NCBI GenBank assembly: GCA_001816475.1
Contig: MHCC01000026.1
Location: forward strand, 1 to 58,927
DNA: 58,927 nucleotides
Direction: 5' to 3'
DNA from: Candidatus Blackburnbacteria bacterium RIFCSPLOWO2_01_FULL_40_20
Lineage (GTDB): Bacteria > Patescibacteriota > Microgenomatia > UBA8517 > UBA10165
The notes under the pieces were generated by a model, which made no database searches, was not told the DNA's origin, and saw only the letters and a program-made list of their open reading frames with translations. Shown here one piece after another: positions 50,172 through 58,837 of this stretch. How positions within the stretch are numbered: the first letter of the stretch is position 1; every line of letters begins with the position of its first letter. A program made the position numbers and the translations under genes.

Positions 50172-52580
50172 TCAAATCAAAAACGTTGACCAAAACTTGG
50201 GAAGTGGAAGTCCCGTCCAGAGAGGATAGTAAAGTACAAAGGCTACAGCGGCCAATAAAAAGTAAACATACACCAACACCTTCTTATTAGTATCCCAAAA
50301 TCTCGCAAGCAACCAAGCCAAAAGCATCAACATGAAAGGCGTGGCGGGCAAATAGTGGTATAGAAACATAATTCGGGGGGAAATTGACCAAGGTAAGAAC
50401 AGACCTAAATAACATACTAAGGCAAACAAAAGATTTTTATTAAACTTCTTTATCAAAAATATTACGGACGTAAAAATTGCAGAAAGACCACCCCAAAAAA
50501 GAATTGGGTTCCCGGACAAATAAATGTTTGATACATTTTTTGCGTGATCTTCAACAAAAAGCCAAACAGGCTTTGCCATTATTGGCCAAGACCACCAAGG
50601 CGAGGAATATGGGTGAGTTGCTTTAAGCCCTGTGTGGTACCACCACATTTGTTGTTGAGTATCCCACCACTCTTTTAAGTTGTGACCGGAAGTGAAAAAT
50701 ATTGTGTAGGAAGCAAAATACAACAATGGCGGAAGAATAAGGAAAAAAATAAATTGCCAATCAAACCTTCTCTTATAAAAAATCCAAGCAACAACAAGAA
50801 TTGGTATTACAAAAAAAGAAGTCCATTTCGAAGACAACGCCAACCCTAAAAATAAAGCACTTAAAAAGTATTTGTCTTTTAAGAAAAATAATATTGTCCC
50901 AAGCGTAAAGGACAAAAAGTAGATGTCATTCATTCCGATTCGAGACAAAACAAGCGGCAATCCTTCAAGAAGATAAAGTAGCAATGTAATAAAAGCAGGT
51001 AGTTCTCTTTTAAATATTTGCCTTGTTAGGGAATACAAAAGATATCCTGATAAAACACCAAAAATAGCACCTGGCAATCTCCACCCTACTTGGTTTTGCC
51101 CAAACAAAAGCATGCTTGCACTCATTGCAAGTTTGGCAAAAGGCGGATGAGTCCACTCGTAAGCCAGCCCTTCTGGTGGTGTTGCCCAAAATTCCCAAGC
51201 TTGCGGATTTCCTTTGACAATTTCAACAGCAGTGAAGGCGTGGTAGACTTCATCAAAATAAAAAGTGTTCGGATACCATAAAAGAAATATACGGGACGCA
51301 AAAATGAACAAAATAATCGCCCAAAATATAACTTTGGGAGTTTTCCACTTTTCCTTAATAGGACTGGCGTCCTCCACATAAGACGAAAATTTTGCAAATG
51401 TCAGCTTTGGCAAGAGCGAGGTATTTCTCAAAATAAAGAGCAAAACAAAACTTGCCAAAAATGATATTGCGATAAATGGAATTAGCGTTTGAATCAAGTC
51501 AAGCAGCAGCTTGGATCTTAAAAAATTATCAGTGTAATAGGCGTATGCATAATAAATATTCAGAAAAGCTCCCAAAGAAACAAAAAAATAGATAGCGAGC
51601 AAGTCGCGGGATTTTTTCAAGCTAGCACTGGTTAGCAAGAAAGCAAAAACAGGAAAAATATATCTTTCGTGAACGCGGGTTGGAAACAAGAAAAAAGCAA
51701 AAAGGAACATTGCTCCAATTAAATATCCAACATTTTTTTGTTTTTTCAATAAATAATATGAAACTATTGACACTGTTGATATAAGATACAAAATTATCCC
51801 CCAAGCACGATAACTCAAAGAAAGCAAGGTTGTTGCGTCTGACTGCCACATTCCAACAAGTGACCAAAAATTAAACGCAAAAAGAGAAGTCAAGGCATAA
51901 AAGATATCCATTTTAAGGATTAAATTCACGAGTCCTTGGACAAAATTTCCCGGAAAGAAAGGTATTGCAGGTAATATACCTACAAACACACCCAAAAACA
52001 TGTTGAGAATGCCTCTAAACGACTTCTCTTTTGCCAAGTAAAGCATCAGAAGTGGCGCAATTGCCAATGCTTGTGGTTTGATCAGAATTCCTAAACCCAA
52101 AAGAACTCCAGATAAAAATGCTTTTTTATAACCAACGAGTGCTGTAAAAGAAGAAAAAACAAAAAAAGTAAGAATTCCGTCTATTTGTCCCCAAACCGAT
52201 CCATCAAAAATTACAACTGGATTAAAAACATAAAGAAAAAAAGATAACAAACCTAATTTTTTATCTTTTTTGCCAACAAGGTGAAAAATTAATAAGCCTG
52301 TTGCAATATCCGCAACAACAACCAGTAATTTTACCCAAAGTTCTCCAAGTAATCCCGCTCCAGCTCCCAACCATAGCCAATATAAAAAACCGGGAGTGTA
52401 CTCTGTCCAAACTGAATCACTGTAAAAGTGTGCTGGGCCTAAGGCCAAGACCCTTTGTCCCCAGGAAATCCAAGTTCCCATGTCTATCGTAAAACTTGGT
52501 AAAAAGGACAGGTAAATTTTAACAATAAAAGCAAAAAATATTAGTAAAATCGGCTGACTCGACAAACTTTTTATTTTCAT
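50172..52580 (-). CDS. Two-domain GT-C glycosyltransferase (GT87-like plus PMT/GT39-like fusion)
   Basis: 802 aa, about 20 hydrophobic segments. The N-terminal half (1-380) resembles DUF2029/GT87-like polyprenyl-phosphate mannosyltransferases: IDMGTWISWGQRVLALGPAHFYSD, WTEYTPGFLYWLW, FNPVVIFDGSVWGQIDG, RVHERYIFPVF. The C-terminal half (410-800) is a bacterial PMT: FYFDEVYHAFTAVEIVKG, THPPFAKL, SRIGMNDIYFLSF, SSKWTSFF, HPYSSPWWSWP. Each half has its own acidic donor-site motif in the first loop. It probably transfers lipid-linked sugars to protein or lipid outside the membrane. Confidence 0.85.
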   Translation of the reverse strand: MKIKSLSSQPILLIFFAFIVKIYLSFLPSFTIDMGTWISWGQRVLALGPAHFYSDSVWTEYTPGFLYWLWLGAGAGLLGELWVKLLVVVADIATGLLIFHLVGKKDKKLGLLSFFLYVFNPVVIFDGSVWGQIDGILTFFVFSSFTALVGYKKAFLSGVLLGLGILIKPQALAIAPLLMLYLAKEKSFRGILNMFLGVFVGILPAIPFFPGNFVQGLVNLILKMDIFYALTSLFAFNFWSLVGMWQSDATTLLSLSYRAWGIILYLISTVSIVSYYLLKKQKNVGYLIGAMFLFAFFLFPTRVHERYIFPVFAFLLTSASLKKSRDLLAIYFFVSLGAFLNIYYAYAYYTDNFLRSKLLLDLIQTLIPFIAISFLASFVLLFILRNTSLLPKLTFAKFSSYVEDASPIKEKWKTPKVIFWAIILFIFASRIFLLWYPNTFYFDEVYHAFTAVEIVKGNPQAWEFWATPPEGLAYEWTHPPFAKLAMSASMLLFGQNQVGWRLPGAIFGVLSGYLLYSLTRQIFKRELPAFITLLLYLLEGLPLVLSRIGMNDIYFLSFTLGTILFFLKDKYFLSALFLGLALSSKWTSFFVIPILVVAWIFYKRRFDWQFIFFLILPPLLYFASYTIFFTSGHNLKEWWDTQQQMWWYHTGLKATHPYSSPWWSWPIMAKPVWLFVEDHAKNVSNIYLSGNPILFWGGLSAIFTSVIFLIKKFNKNLLFALVCYLGLFLPWSISPRIMFLYHYLPATPFMLMLLAWLLARFWDTNKKVLVYVYFLLAAVAFVLYYPLWTGLPLPKFWSTFLI

Positions 52581-52591
52581 TGGACTACAAA

Positions 52592-52654
52592 ATATTAATC
52601 TTACTTCACTCCAAAATGCAATCGGTTGTATTAAATTTGAATTAGTGGAATACT
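52592..52654. promoter_or_regulatory. Divergent near-leaderless promoters of the two GT-C genes
   Basis: Minus strand: TTGCAT (52616-52621), 18 bp, TAATAT (52592-52597), 11 nt before ATG 52580. Plus strand: TTGTAT (52626-52631), 17 bp, TGG-AATACT with hexamer at 52649-52654, 7 nt before ATG 52662. Confidence 0.55.
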
Positions 52655-52661
52655 TAAAAAC

Positions 52662-53903
52662 ATGAACAAACTATTGATTGGATATCTTTTTTTATTCTTG
52701 TCAGTTGTTTTAATAACACTGCTCGCGTTTGACTCGTCCTACTTTCCACATCTCCAAGTTGATATTGTTGTTTTTTACAACCGTGCAAACTTTTTTTTAC
52801 AAAATTTAAGCCTTGAACATCTCGCAAACAATGAATACCAACCTGGAGCACTACTGTTTTTTATACTTTTGTCTCCCATACTTTCAATTAACAATTCTTT
52901 TGACACATTCAAGCTCGCCTTTTTCGCTGCAAACATATTACTATTGTTTTTGGCGTCTATTATTCCGGCTAAAACAGTTGGGTGGATGGGAATTGCTGTT
53001 TTTGGCCTGATTTTGTTGTTTACTGGTCCAATAATATTGTTTCGTTTTGATTTGTTGGCTGCGCTTGTTGTTAATCTCTCTTTTTATTTTTGGTTAAAAG
53101 ATAAAAAAATCCTTTCATTTGTTATTTTGAGCATCGCTACGCAAATAAAGGTTTACCCAATAATTTTTCTGCCCTATTTACTATTTTTAAGTTTTAAAAA
53201 CAAAGGTATAAAAGTAGCTTTTGGCCATCTCCTTTGTTTTTTAGGAAGTTTAATAATATTTTTATCGCTCTTTATCCTAATATTCGACGCTCGCCTGGCT
53301 GACATTATCAACGCCTTGGATTTCCACGCAAAAAAACCGTTGGGGATTGAAAGTGTTTATGCAACAGTTTTGTTATTGTTGAATACCCCTCACTTACCAC
53401 AACCTGTTGGCGCCTACGGTATATGGGGATTTAGCCCAAAAGATATTGTCCTGCCTCTCCAAGTTTACAATTACTTATGGTTAATCCCGTTTATTATTCT
53501 TCATATTGTGTTATTTTTTCAGGCCCGTAGGCCAAACTTTGACTTAAGGTTTTGTCTTGTAAACATCCTTTCCTTCCTTATCTTTTCAAAAGTTTTTGCG
53601 CACCAATATCTAATTTGGTTTTTGTTAATAATCCCATTGTTTTTTAAAAACCATCTTAAAAAAACTATCTGGAAGATCAATTTATTATTGATTTTGCTTA
53701 CAAGCCTACTTTCACAATTCATTTATCCTTTAAACTACACAGAATTTTTAGAAGAGCTGATGGGCAAAAACAATTTTTCGTTTGTTTTTTATGCAAGTAT
53801 TGTTAGGAATATTTTGCTTGTAGTTTTGTTGGTAAGCCTGATATTTGACTGGTTAAAATCATCTGACAAATCCACATTAGTCAAAACGACATCTATTTCT
53901 TGA
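52662..53903 (+). CDS. GT-C family glycosyltransferase (DUF2029/GT87-like)
   Basis: 413 aa, about ten hydrophobic helices. The first outer loop contains FPHLQVDIVVFYNRANFF with the Asp expected for a metal/donor site, then NEYQPGALLFFILLSP; RFDLLAALVVNLSFYFWLKDKK, SIATQIKVYPIIFLPYLL and AHQYLIWFLLIIPL are family-like segments. It is divergently transcribed from the GT-C fusion gene. Predicted leaderless. The 3' end overlaps the convergent LCP gene by 11 bp. Confidence 0.8.
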   Translation: MNKLLIGYLFLFLSVVLITLLAFDSSYFPHLQVDIVVFYNRANFFLQNLSLEHLANNEYQPGALLFFILLSPILSINNSFDTFKLAFFAANILLLFLASIIPAKTVGWMGIAVFGLILLFTGPIILFRFDLLAALVVNLSFYFWLKDKKILSFVILSIATQIKVYPIIFLPYLLFLSFKNKGIKVAFGHLLCFLGSLIIFLSLFILIFDARLADIINALDFHAKKPLGIESVYATVLLLLNTPHLPQPVGAYGIWGFSPKDIVLPLQVYNYLWLIPFIILHIVLFFQARRPNFDLRFCLVNILSFLIFSKVFAHQYLIWFLLIIPLFFKNHLKKTIWKINLLLILLTSLLSQFIYPLNYTEFLEELMGKNNFSFVFYASIVRNILLVVLLVSLIFDWLKSSDKSTLVKTTSIS

Positions 53904-54969
53904 CAGACGTAAAATCTCCAACTTTGCAATCATTATTTTGAAGTAAACATGCAACCCAAGAATGAGCTGCATCCCAGTTCCCACCTCGAGGAACAAGGAC
54001 CCATTGTTTATTATACTTTTGATTATCTTTTGGATGGTCCAAAAATCCATCGTTTAAACTCAATTGGTCGGGAGTTTCCAATACTTGATTTCTTATTGTT
54101 GCGCTTTTTAATTTGAACGCAAGCTTTGCCAATGGTCCAAAGTGAGATTGTGGTATATCTGTATCGATCGCATTGTTAACGATGTCTAACACCTGACCAA
54201 TTTTTGTGGGATTAGACAAAAAATCAAATGCTAAAACTTTGCCACGTATCGCTGAAATAATTTTTTGTTGTCGCTGGCTTCTTGAAAAGTCTGTCCCTTC
54301 CGCGCCTTGCGCATGGCGAGAACGTGCATATTTGAGAGCTGTTTCTCCGTCAAAATGATGTAATCCAGTTTCAAAAGTTACTGTTTGATAACGACATTGA
54401 GTTTCAGGATCCCCACTGCAAAGATCGTCTTCCTTTCCAAAAATTGGATACTGGTCATCCGTAAAACTTTTCTCGACATTAACGTCCACTCCTCCTAATA
54501 AATTAACAAACTCCCTGAAGTTATCAAAGGAAACAACGACTTCGTAATCTATTGGCTGTCCAACAATCTCAGAAACGTATTTACGAGTCCAATCAAGCCC
54601 CGTTCCCTCTTCACTGTTTCCATAATAGTAAGCAGTGTTTATTTTTGCTTGCATTTGGGGAACCCAAATATCCCGAGGAATAGAAAGAAGCAAAACATCC
54701 TTGCCTTTTAGGTCGGCTGAAGCGAAAATAATTGTATCGGTCAGCCCTGATGGTTCATTTTTTGGTTCTCCCAATCCCAAAATTAGAAAGTTTATTCTAC
54801 CGTTATTGGTGCGCAATACATTCTCTTGCGTCACAACCAAATCCTTTGCAAAAGTAAGAGCATAACCAAAATATGGGTATAAAGGTTGCAAATAGATCAC
54901 CAAGTAGACAACTATTCCTGCAATAACCACTAACAACGAATATTTAAGTATGTGGTAAAATTTCTCCAT
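53893..54969 (-). CDS. LytR-CpsA-Psr (LCP) family protein
   Basis: LCP proteins move polyprenyl-linked glycopolymers onto peptidoglycan. 358 aa from ATG 54969 (MEKFYHILKYS); a TTG at 55005 is an alternative. Membrane helix about 11-32. The LCP domain has NFLILGLGE, GLTDTIIFASAD, LLLSIPRDIWVP, KINTAYYYG, FREFVNLLGGVDVNV and LKYARSRHAQGAEGTDFSRSQRQQ, with the Arg/Asp phosphate-binding residues present. Its start codon overlaps that of uvrD in the palindrome CCATGG. Confidence 0.93.
   Translation of the reverse strand: MEKFYHILKYSLLVVIAGIVVYLVIYLQPLYPYFGYALTFAKDLVVTQENVLRTNNGRINFLILGLGEPKNEPSGLTDTIIFASADLKGKDVLLLSIPRDIWVPQMQAKINTAYYYGNSEEGTGLDWTRKYVSEIVGQPIDYEVVVSFDNFREFVNLLGGVDVNVEKSFTDDQYPIFGKEDDLCSGDPETQCRYQTVTFETGLHHFDGETALKYARSRHAQGAEGTDFSRSQRQQKIISAIRGKVLAFDFLSNPTKIGQVLDIVNNAIDTDIPQSHFGPLAKLAFKLKSATIRNQVLETPDQLSLNDGFLDHPKDNQKYNKQWVLVPRGGNWDAAHSWVACLLQNNDCKVGDFTSVKK
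54953..54961 (+). promoter_or_regulatory. Extended -10 of uvrD (leaderless)
   Basis: TGG-TAAAAT with 6 nt to the ATG at 54968, lying within the first codons of the divergent LCP gene. Confidence 0.5.
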
Positions 54970-56860
54970 GGCTTCTAAAGCTGGCGATGCTGCAATTTTA
55001 TCCAATTTAAACCCTGCTCAACAAGAGGCAGTTACTTTTTGGGGCAGGCCTTTGCTAATTCTGGCAGGCGCTGGGTCTGGTAAGACTAAAACGCTTACAA
55101 CACGAGCCGCGTGGCTAATTTCTGAAAAAGGAATTCCACCCCAAAGTATTTTATTGCTTACTTTCACTAATAAAGCAGCTGGGGAAATGAAGGATCGAAT
55201 TGCAAAGTTGATGGATCCAAAAGATGCCTACCCGCCTTTTGCTGGCACTTTTCATTCTTTTTGTGCAAAAGTGCTGCGCCGTGACGGAAAATTTATAGGA
55301 CTTTCTTCAAATTTTGCAATATACGACACAAGCGACCAACAAGATATTGTTAAAACAATTATTGCCAACTTGGGTCTTGATAAATCACTTAAAGCGCCCG
55401 TTGCCCTTTCTATGATTTCTCAATGCAAAAACGAGTTAGTCAGTGCCTTGGAGTATGCAGAGTTTACCCGAGGAGAATTTCAAAAGAAAATTGCTAAGGT
55501 TTATCTTGAATACCAACGGCTTCTAAAAGAAAGCAGCGCACTTGATTTTGATGACCTTTTAACCGAAACAGTCAAGCTGTTCAAGACGGAGAAGGACGTA
55601 CTTAATAAATACAGAAACCTGTTCCAACATATCCTGGTTGACGAGTGGCAAGATACGAACAAGGCTCAATATCAAATCATAAAGCTACTTACCGGCCGAG
55701 ACCACAATTTAACAGTAGTTGGAGATGCTGCACAAAGCATTTATAAATGGCGTGGCGCAGATTATAGAAATATTAACTACCTACAAGTTGACTTTCCAGA
55801 CTTAAAAACTATCAACCTCGAACAAAACTATCGCTCAACTCAAACGATTTTAGACGCAGCGCACGGAGTAATCAAAAAAAACCGTTCACATCCGATTTTG
55901 CAACTTTGGACAAATAATAAAAAAGGGGAAAAAATAAAACTCTACCAAGCCCGATCAGAGTTAGATGAGGCAAGTTTTGTTACCGAAGAAATCGTTAAAC
56001 TGACATCTAAAAATAAACAATCTAAAGAATATTCAGATATCGCAGTACTGTATAGAACAAACGCACAGTCGCGTGTAATTGAAGAGGCTTTTTTGCATCG
56101 GGGAATACCCTATACCCTAGTCGGAGGTGTAAAATTTTATGAACGCAAAGAAATAAAAGATATTCTTGCATACTTGCGGCTTGTTGCAAATCCGAAAGAT
56201 TCGGTATCTAACAAACGTGCAGAAAAGCTTGGTAAAACACGCTTTGCAAATTTTTGCCAATTAGCAGAAAAAATTATGAGTGATGAGGGTAGGGTCCTTA
56301 TGGACAAAAAAGAATTAACAACTCTAGATCTTTTGGACAAAGTAGTGCAAACGACAAAGTATTTAGAATTTTTCGATCAAAAAAATGAAGATGACCTGGC
56401 TCGCCTTGAAAACATTAAAGAGTTGCGTTCTGTTGCGACAGAATTTCCAAATCTTTTTGAATTTCTAGAGCAAGTTGCACTAGTTGAAGCAGCCCAAAGC
56501 CCTAAAAATAGCGAATCGAGCAACAACGGAAAAGTTACTTTAATGACTGCCCATTCAGCTAAAGGTTTGGAATTTGAGGTAGTTTTTATAGTTGGACTTG
56601 AAGAAGGACTTCTTCCCCACTCACGCTCTTTAATGAACCAAGAGGAGTTGGAAGAAGAGCGAAGACTTGTTTATGTGGGAATCACCCGCGCTAAATGCTT
56701 ACTTTACTTGTCATATGCACAAAAGCGTTTAATTTTTGGACAGCGGGGATCTAGCATGCCATCAAGATTTTTAGGTGAAATCCCCAATCATCTATTTGAA
56801 AGTAGTGCATTAGTGGGAATCAAAAAAAACAACTACGAACTTTACGATATTGATTTTTAA
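54968..56860 (+). CDS. uvrD: UvrD/PcrA-type superfamily 1 DNA helicase
   Basis: ATP-dependent 3'-5' helicase of excision repair and replication restart. 630 aa with motif Q LNPAQQEAV, Walker A AGAGSGKT, Ia LTFTNKAAGEM, motif Ib region GTFHSFCAKVLRR, Walker B ILVDEWQDTN (Trp where Phe or Tyr is usual), motif III GDAAQSIYKWRGAD, IV NYRST, V TLMTAHSAKGLEFEVVF and VI RRLVYVGITRAK. Shorter than E. coli UvrD, with a reduced 2B and C-terminal tail. FemAB genes follow after 2 nt, and a Cas4/AddB-like nuclease gene ends nearby. Confidence 0.95.
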   Translation: MASKAGDAAILSNLNPAQQEAVTFWGRPLLILAGAGSGKTKTLTTRAAWLISEKGIPPQSILLLTFTNKAAGEMKDRIAKLMDPKDAYPPFAGTFHSFCAKVLRRDGKFIGLSSNFAIYDTSDQQDIVKTIIANLGLDKSLKAPVALSMISQCKNELVSALEYAEFTRGEFQKKIAKVYLEYQRLLKESSALDFDDLLTETVKLFKTEKDVLNKYRNLFQHILVDEWQDTNKAQYQIIKLLTGRDHNLTVVGDAAQSIYKWRGADYRNINYLQVDFPDLKTINLEQNYRSTQTILDAAHGVIKKNRSHPILQLWTNNKKGEKIKLYQARSELDEASFVTEEIVKLTSKNKQSKEYSDIAVLYRTNAQSRVIEEAFLHRGIPYTLVGGVKFYERKEIKDILAYLRLVANPKDSVSNKRAEKLGKTRFANFCQLAEKIMSDEGRVLMDKKELTTLDLLDKVVQTTKYLEFFDQKNEDDLARLENIKELRSVATEFPNLFEFLEQVALVEAAQSPKNSESSNNGKVTLMTAHSAKGLEFEVVFIVGLEEGLLPHSRSLMNQEELEEERRLVYVGITRAKCLLYLSYAQKRLIFGQRGSSMPSRFLGEIPNHLFESSALVGIKKNNYELYDIDF

Positions 56861-56862
56861 AA

Positions 56863-57876
56863 ATGGAAATTAGAGAAATAAAAGAACAAGAGAAGGAAAA
56901 GTTCAATAAAACAGTCGGACATCCTGTTCAATCCTGGGAATGGGGAGAATTTCGTCAAACCCATGGTAACAAAATCTTACGATTAGGATTATTCGACAAA
57001 GGTAGGCTGAAAGAAGGCTTTCAACTTACAATCCATGGAATCCCTAAAACTAATTTTCGTGTTGCAATGTTTACTCAAGGACCCGAACCGTCAGCTGCAA
57101 CGTTAAAGGGATTAAAAGAGTTTGCACAAAAAGAAAATTTAGTTTTTGTAAGGATAGAGCCCGCTGTTGTGTCCAGTCCAAAGCTTGAATCGCTTATTAC
57201 TAAAAACAATTTAAAACCAAGTCGACCTTTCTTCAACAAAAGCACTTATCTTATTGATCTAACAAAATCTGAAAAGGAACTGCTCTTTAGCATGCACTCA
57301 AAGACTCGCTACAACATCCGGCTTGCTGAGCGTCACGGGGTTGAAGTAATTGAGGACAATTCAACAAAAGCTTTTGGAAAATATTTGGAGCTAATGGACC
57401 AAACTACAACCCGTCAAAAATATTACGCCCATACAGAAAAATACCATCGCTTAATGTGGCAAACACTCAACCCTGCCGGGATTGCTCATCTGTTAGTAAC
57501 GAAATATAAGGGCAAAATATTAAACACGTGGATTCTATTCATTTGGCACAACCATCTCTACTATCCCTATGGTGCATCAAGTGAAGAACACAGAGAAGTC
57601 ATGGCCTCCTACGCTGCAATGTGGGGAGCAATAAAATTTGGAAAAGCAAACAACTTGAAAACTTTTGATCTTTGGGGAGCAGATGACACAAAAGGTTATA
57701 CAAGATTTAAAGAAGGTTTCGGAGGGAAAAAAGTTGAGTTTGCGGGGACATGGGACCTTATCATAAATCCTACGGTTTACTTGCTTTACAGAATTGCTGA
57801 AGAACTTCGCTGGAAAGCTCTCAAACTTAAGACTCGAATTTTCCCCTTTCATTCATCTTTTCGTGCCCAGGATTGA
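56863..57876 (+). CDS. FemAB/FemX-type aminoacyltransferase (GNAT-like fold)
   Basis: 337 aa. Family features are SWEWGEFRQTHGNKILRLGLF near the N-terminus, the first GNAT-like half, SKTRYNIRLAERHGVEV at about 146-162, and the second half ending FDLWGADDTKGYTRFKEGFGG. FemABX enzymes add amino acids from aminoacyl-tRNA to lipid II peptides. The exact residue is unknown. It starts 2 nt after uvrD. A GTCATTCC-type repeat follows directly after its stop. Confidence 0.9.
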   Translation: MEIREIKEQEKEKFNKTVGHPVQSWEWGEFRQTHGNKILRLGLFDKGRLKEGFQLTIHGIPKTNFRVAMFTQGPEPSAATLKGLKEFAQKENLVFVRIEPAVVSSPKLESLITKNNLKPSRPFFNKSTYLIDLTKSEKELLFSMHSKTRYNIRLAERHGVEVIEDNSTKAFGKYLELMDQTTTRQKYYAHTEKYHRLMWQTLNPAGIAHLLVTKYKGKILNTWILFIWHNHLYYPYGASSEEHREVMASYAAMWGAIKFGKANNLKTFDLWGADDTKGYTRFKEGFGGKKVEFAGTWDLIINPTVYLLYRIAEELRWKALKLKTRIFPFHSSFRAQD

Positions 57877-57894
57877 AGGAAAGCAACCTTGCCG

Positions 57895-57983
57895 TTCAGT
57901 CATTCCCGCGAAAGTCTTCGACCCTGAGCTCAGACCGAAGGGCGGGAATCTATATGGATTCCGCATCAAGTGCGGAATAACAA
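57895..57983. repeat. GTCATTCC-type palindromic repeat between the FemAB genes
   Basis: GTCATTCCCGC...GCGGGAATC with a long loop, then ATTCCGCA-TCAAG-TGCGGAAT. Same plan as the copy at 38458-38505. It fills the spacer between two tandem FemAB paralogues. Confidence 0.75.
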
Positions 57984-57988
57984 AAACT

Positions 57989-58837
57989 ATGATTGATCTT
58001 CGCCAAACAAAAGAATACGCCAAGTATATGAGGATGGTTGGATGGGAGGTAGTCAATTTTCAATTTTCAATTTTCAATTTTCAAATGTTCATTAAAAAGA
58101 TTCCACTGTTGGGAAAAGTTGTAAAAATTCAACGACCACAGTTTATTTCGAAAGAAACTATTGACGAAATTCTAATTTCTCAAAAACCCATTGCTCTTTA
58201 TGTTGAGCCCCCCTTGCTTCCCTTATTTTCCCCACTTTCCCAATTTTCCCACTCCAGTTCTTGCTTTTTGCCTCCAAAAACAATTCACATTGACTTAAAA
58301 AAAACTGAAAAAGAACTCTTGGCAGGAATGAAAATAAAAACCCGTTACAACATCAAGATTGCAAAGAAACGGGGAGTGGTTGTAATTAAATCCATGGACA
58401 TCGATAAGTTTTGTAATCTTTGGAAATCGGCAGCAAGAAAACGTGGAATGTGGTTACCTTTGGGAAAAGAAATAACATCATTGTTTGAGTCGTTTGGGTT
58501 AAATGCTCACATCCTACTTGCCTATCATGACGACCAACCGCTGGGTGGCATTTTGCTAATTTGCACTAAGGATATTTGTTATTACATGTATGCTTGTTCA
58601 ACTCCAGAAGGTAAAAAACTTTTTGCTCCAACCTTGCTTGCCTGGGAAGCTATAAAACTTGCAAAAAAAAAGGGCTGTAAAATTTTTGATTTTGAAGGAG
58701 TGTACGACGAACGCTATTCCCAAACAAAATCGTGGAAAGGTTTTACAAAGTTTAAAGAAGGGTTTGGGGGAGAAATAGCAACTTACCCTGAAACACTTGT
58801 TAAATATTCAAATCCAATAGTCAAACTGCTTCTTTGA
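57989..58837 (+). CDS. FemAB/FemX-type aminoacyltransferase, second copy
   Basis: 282 aa from ATG 57989 (MIDLRQTKEYAKYM). An in-frame start at 57794 would read 65 codons through the end of the first FemAB gene and the palindromic repeat, so I reject it. It has KIKTRYNIKIAKKRGVVV and, at the end, FDFEGVYDERYSQ and FTKFKEGFGGEIATYP. The N-terminal half is shortened compared with the first copy. An in-frame insert VNFQFSIFNFQMF is encoded by about four CAATTTT heptads (58055-58085). Confidence 0.87.
   Translation: MIDLRQTKEYAKYMRMVGWEVVNFQFSIFNFQMFIKKIPLLGKVVKIQRPQFISKETIDEILISQKPIALYVEPPLLPLFSPLSQFSHSSSCFLPPKTIHIDLKKTEKELLAGMKIKTRYNIKIAKKRGVVVIKSMDIDKFCNLWKSAARKRGMWLPLGKEITSLFESFGLNAHILLAYHDDQPLGGILLICTKDICYYMYACSTPEGKKLFAPTLLAWEAIKLAKKKGCKIFDFEGVYDERYSQTKSWKGFTKFKEGFGGEIATYPETLVKYSNPIVKLLL

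Noticed and set aside
57794-57988. Longer start of the second FemAB gene
   Set aside because: It overlaps the first FemAB gene and reads through a palindromic repeat; the ATG at 57989 gives a family-like beginning.
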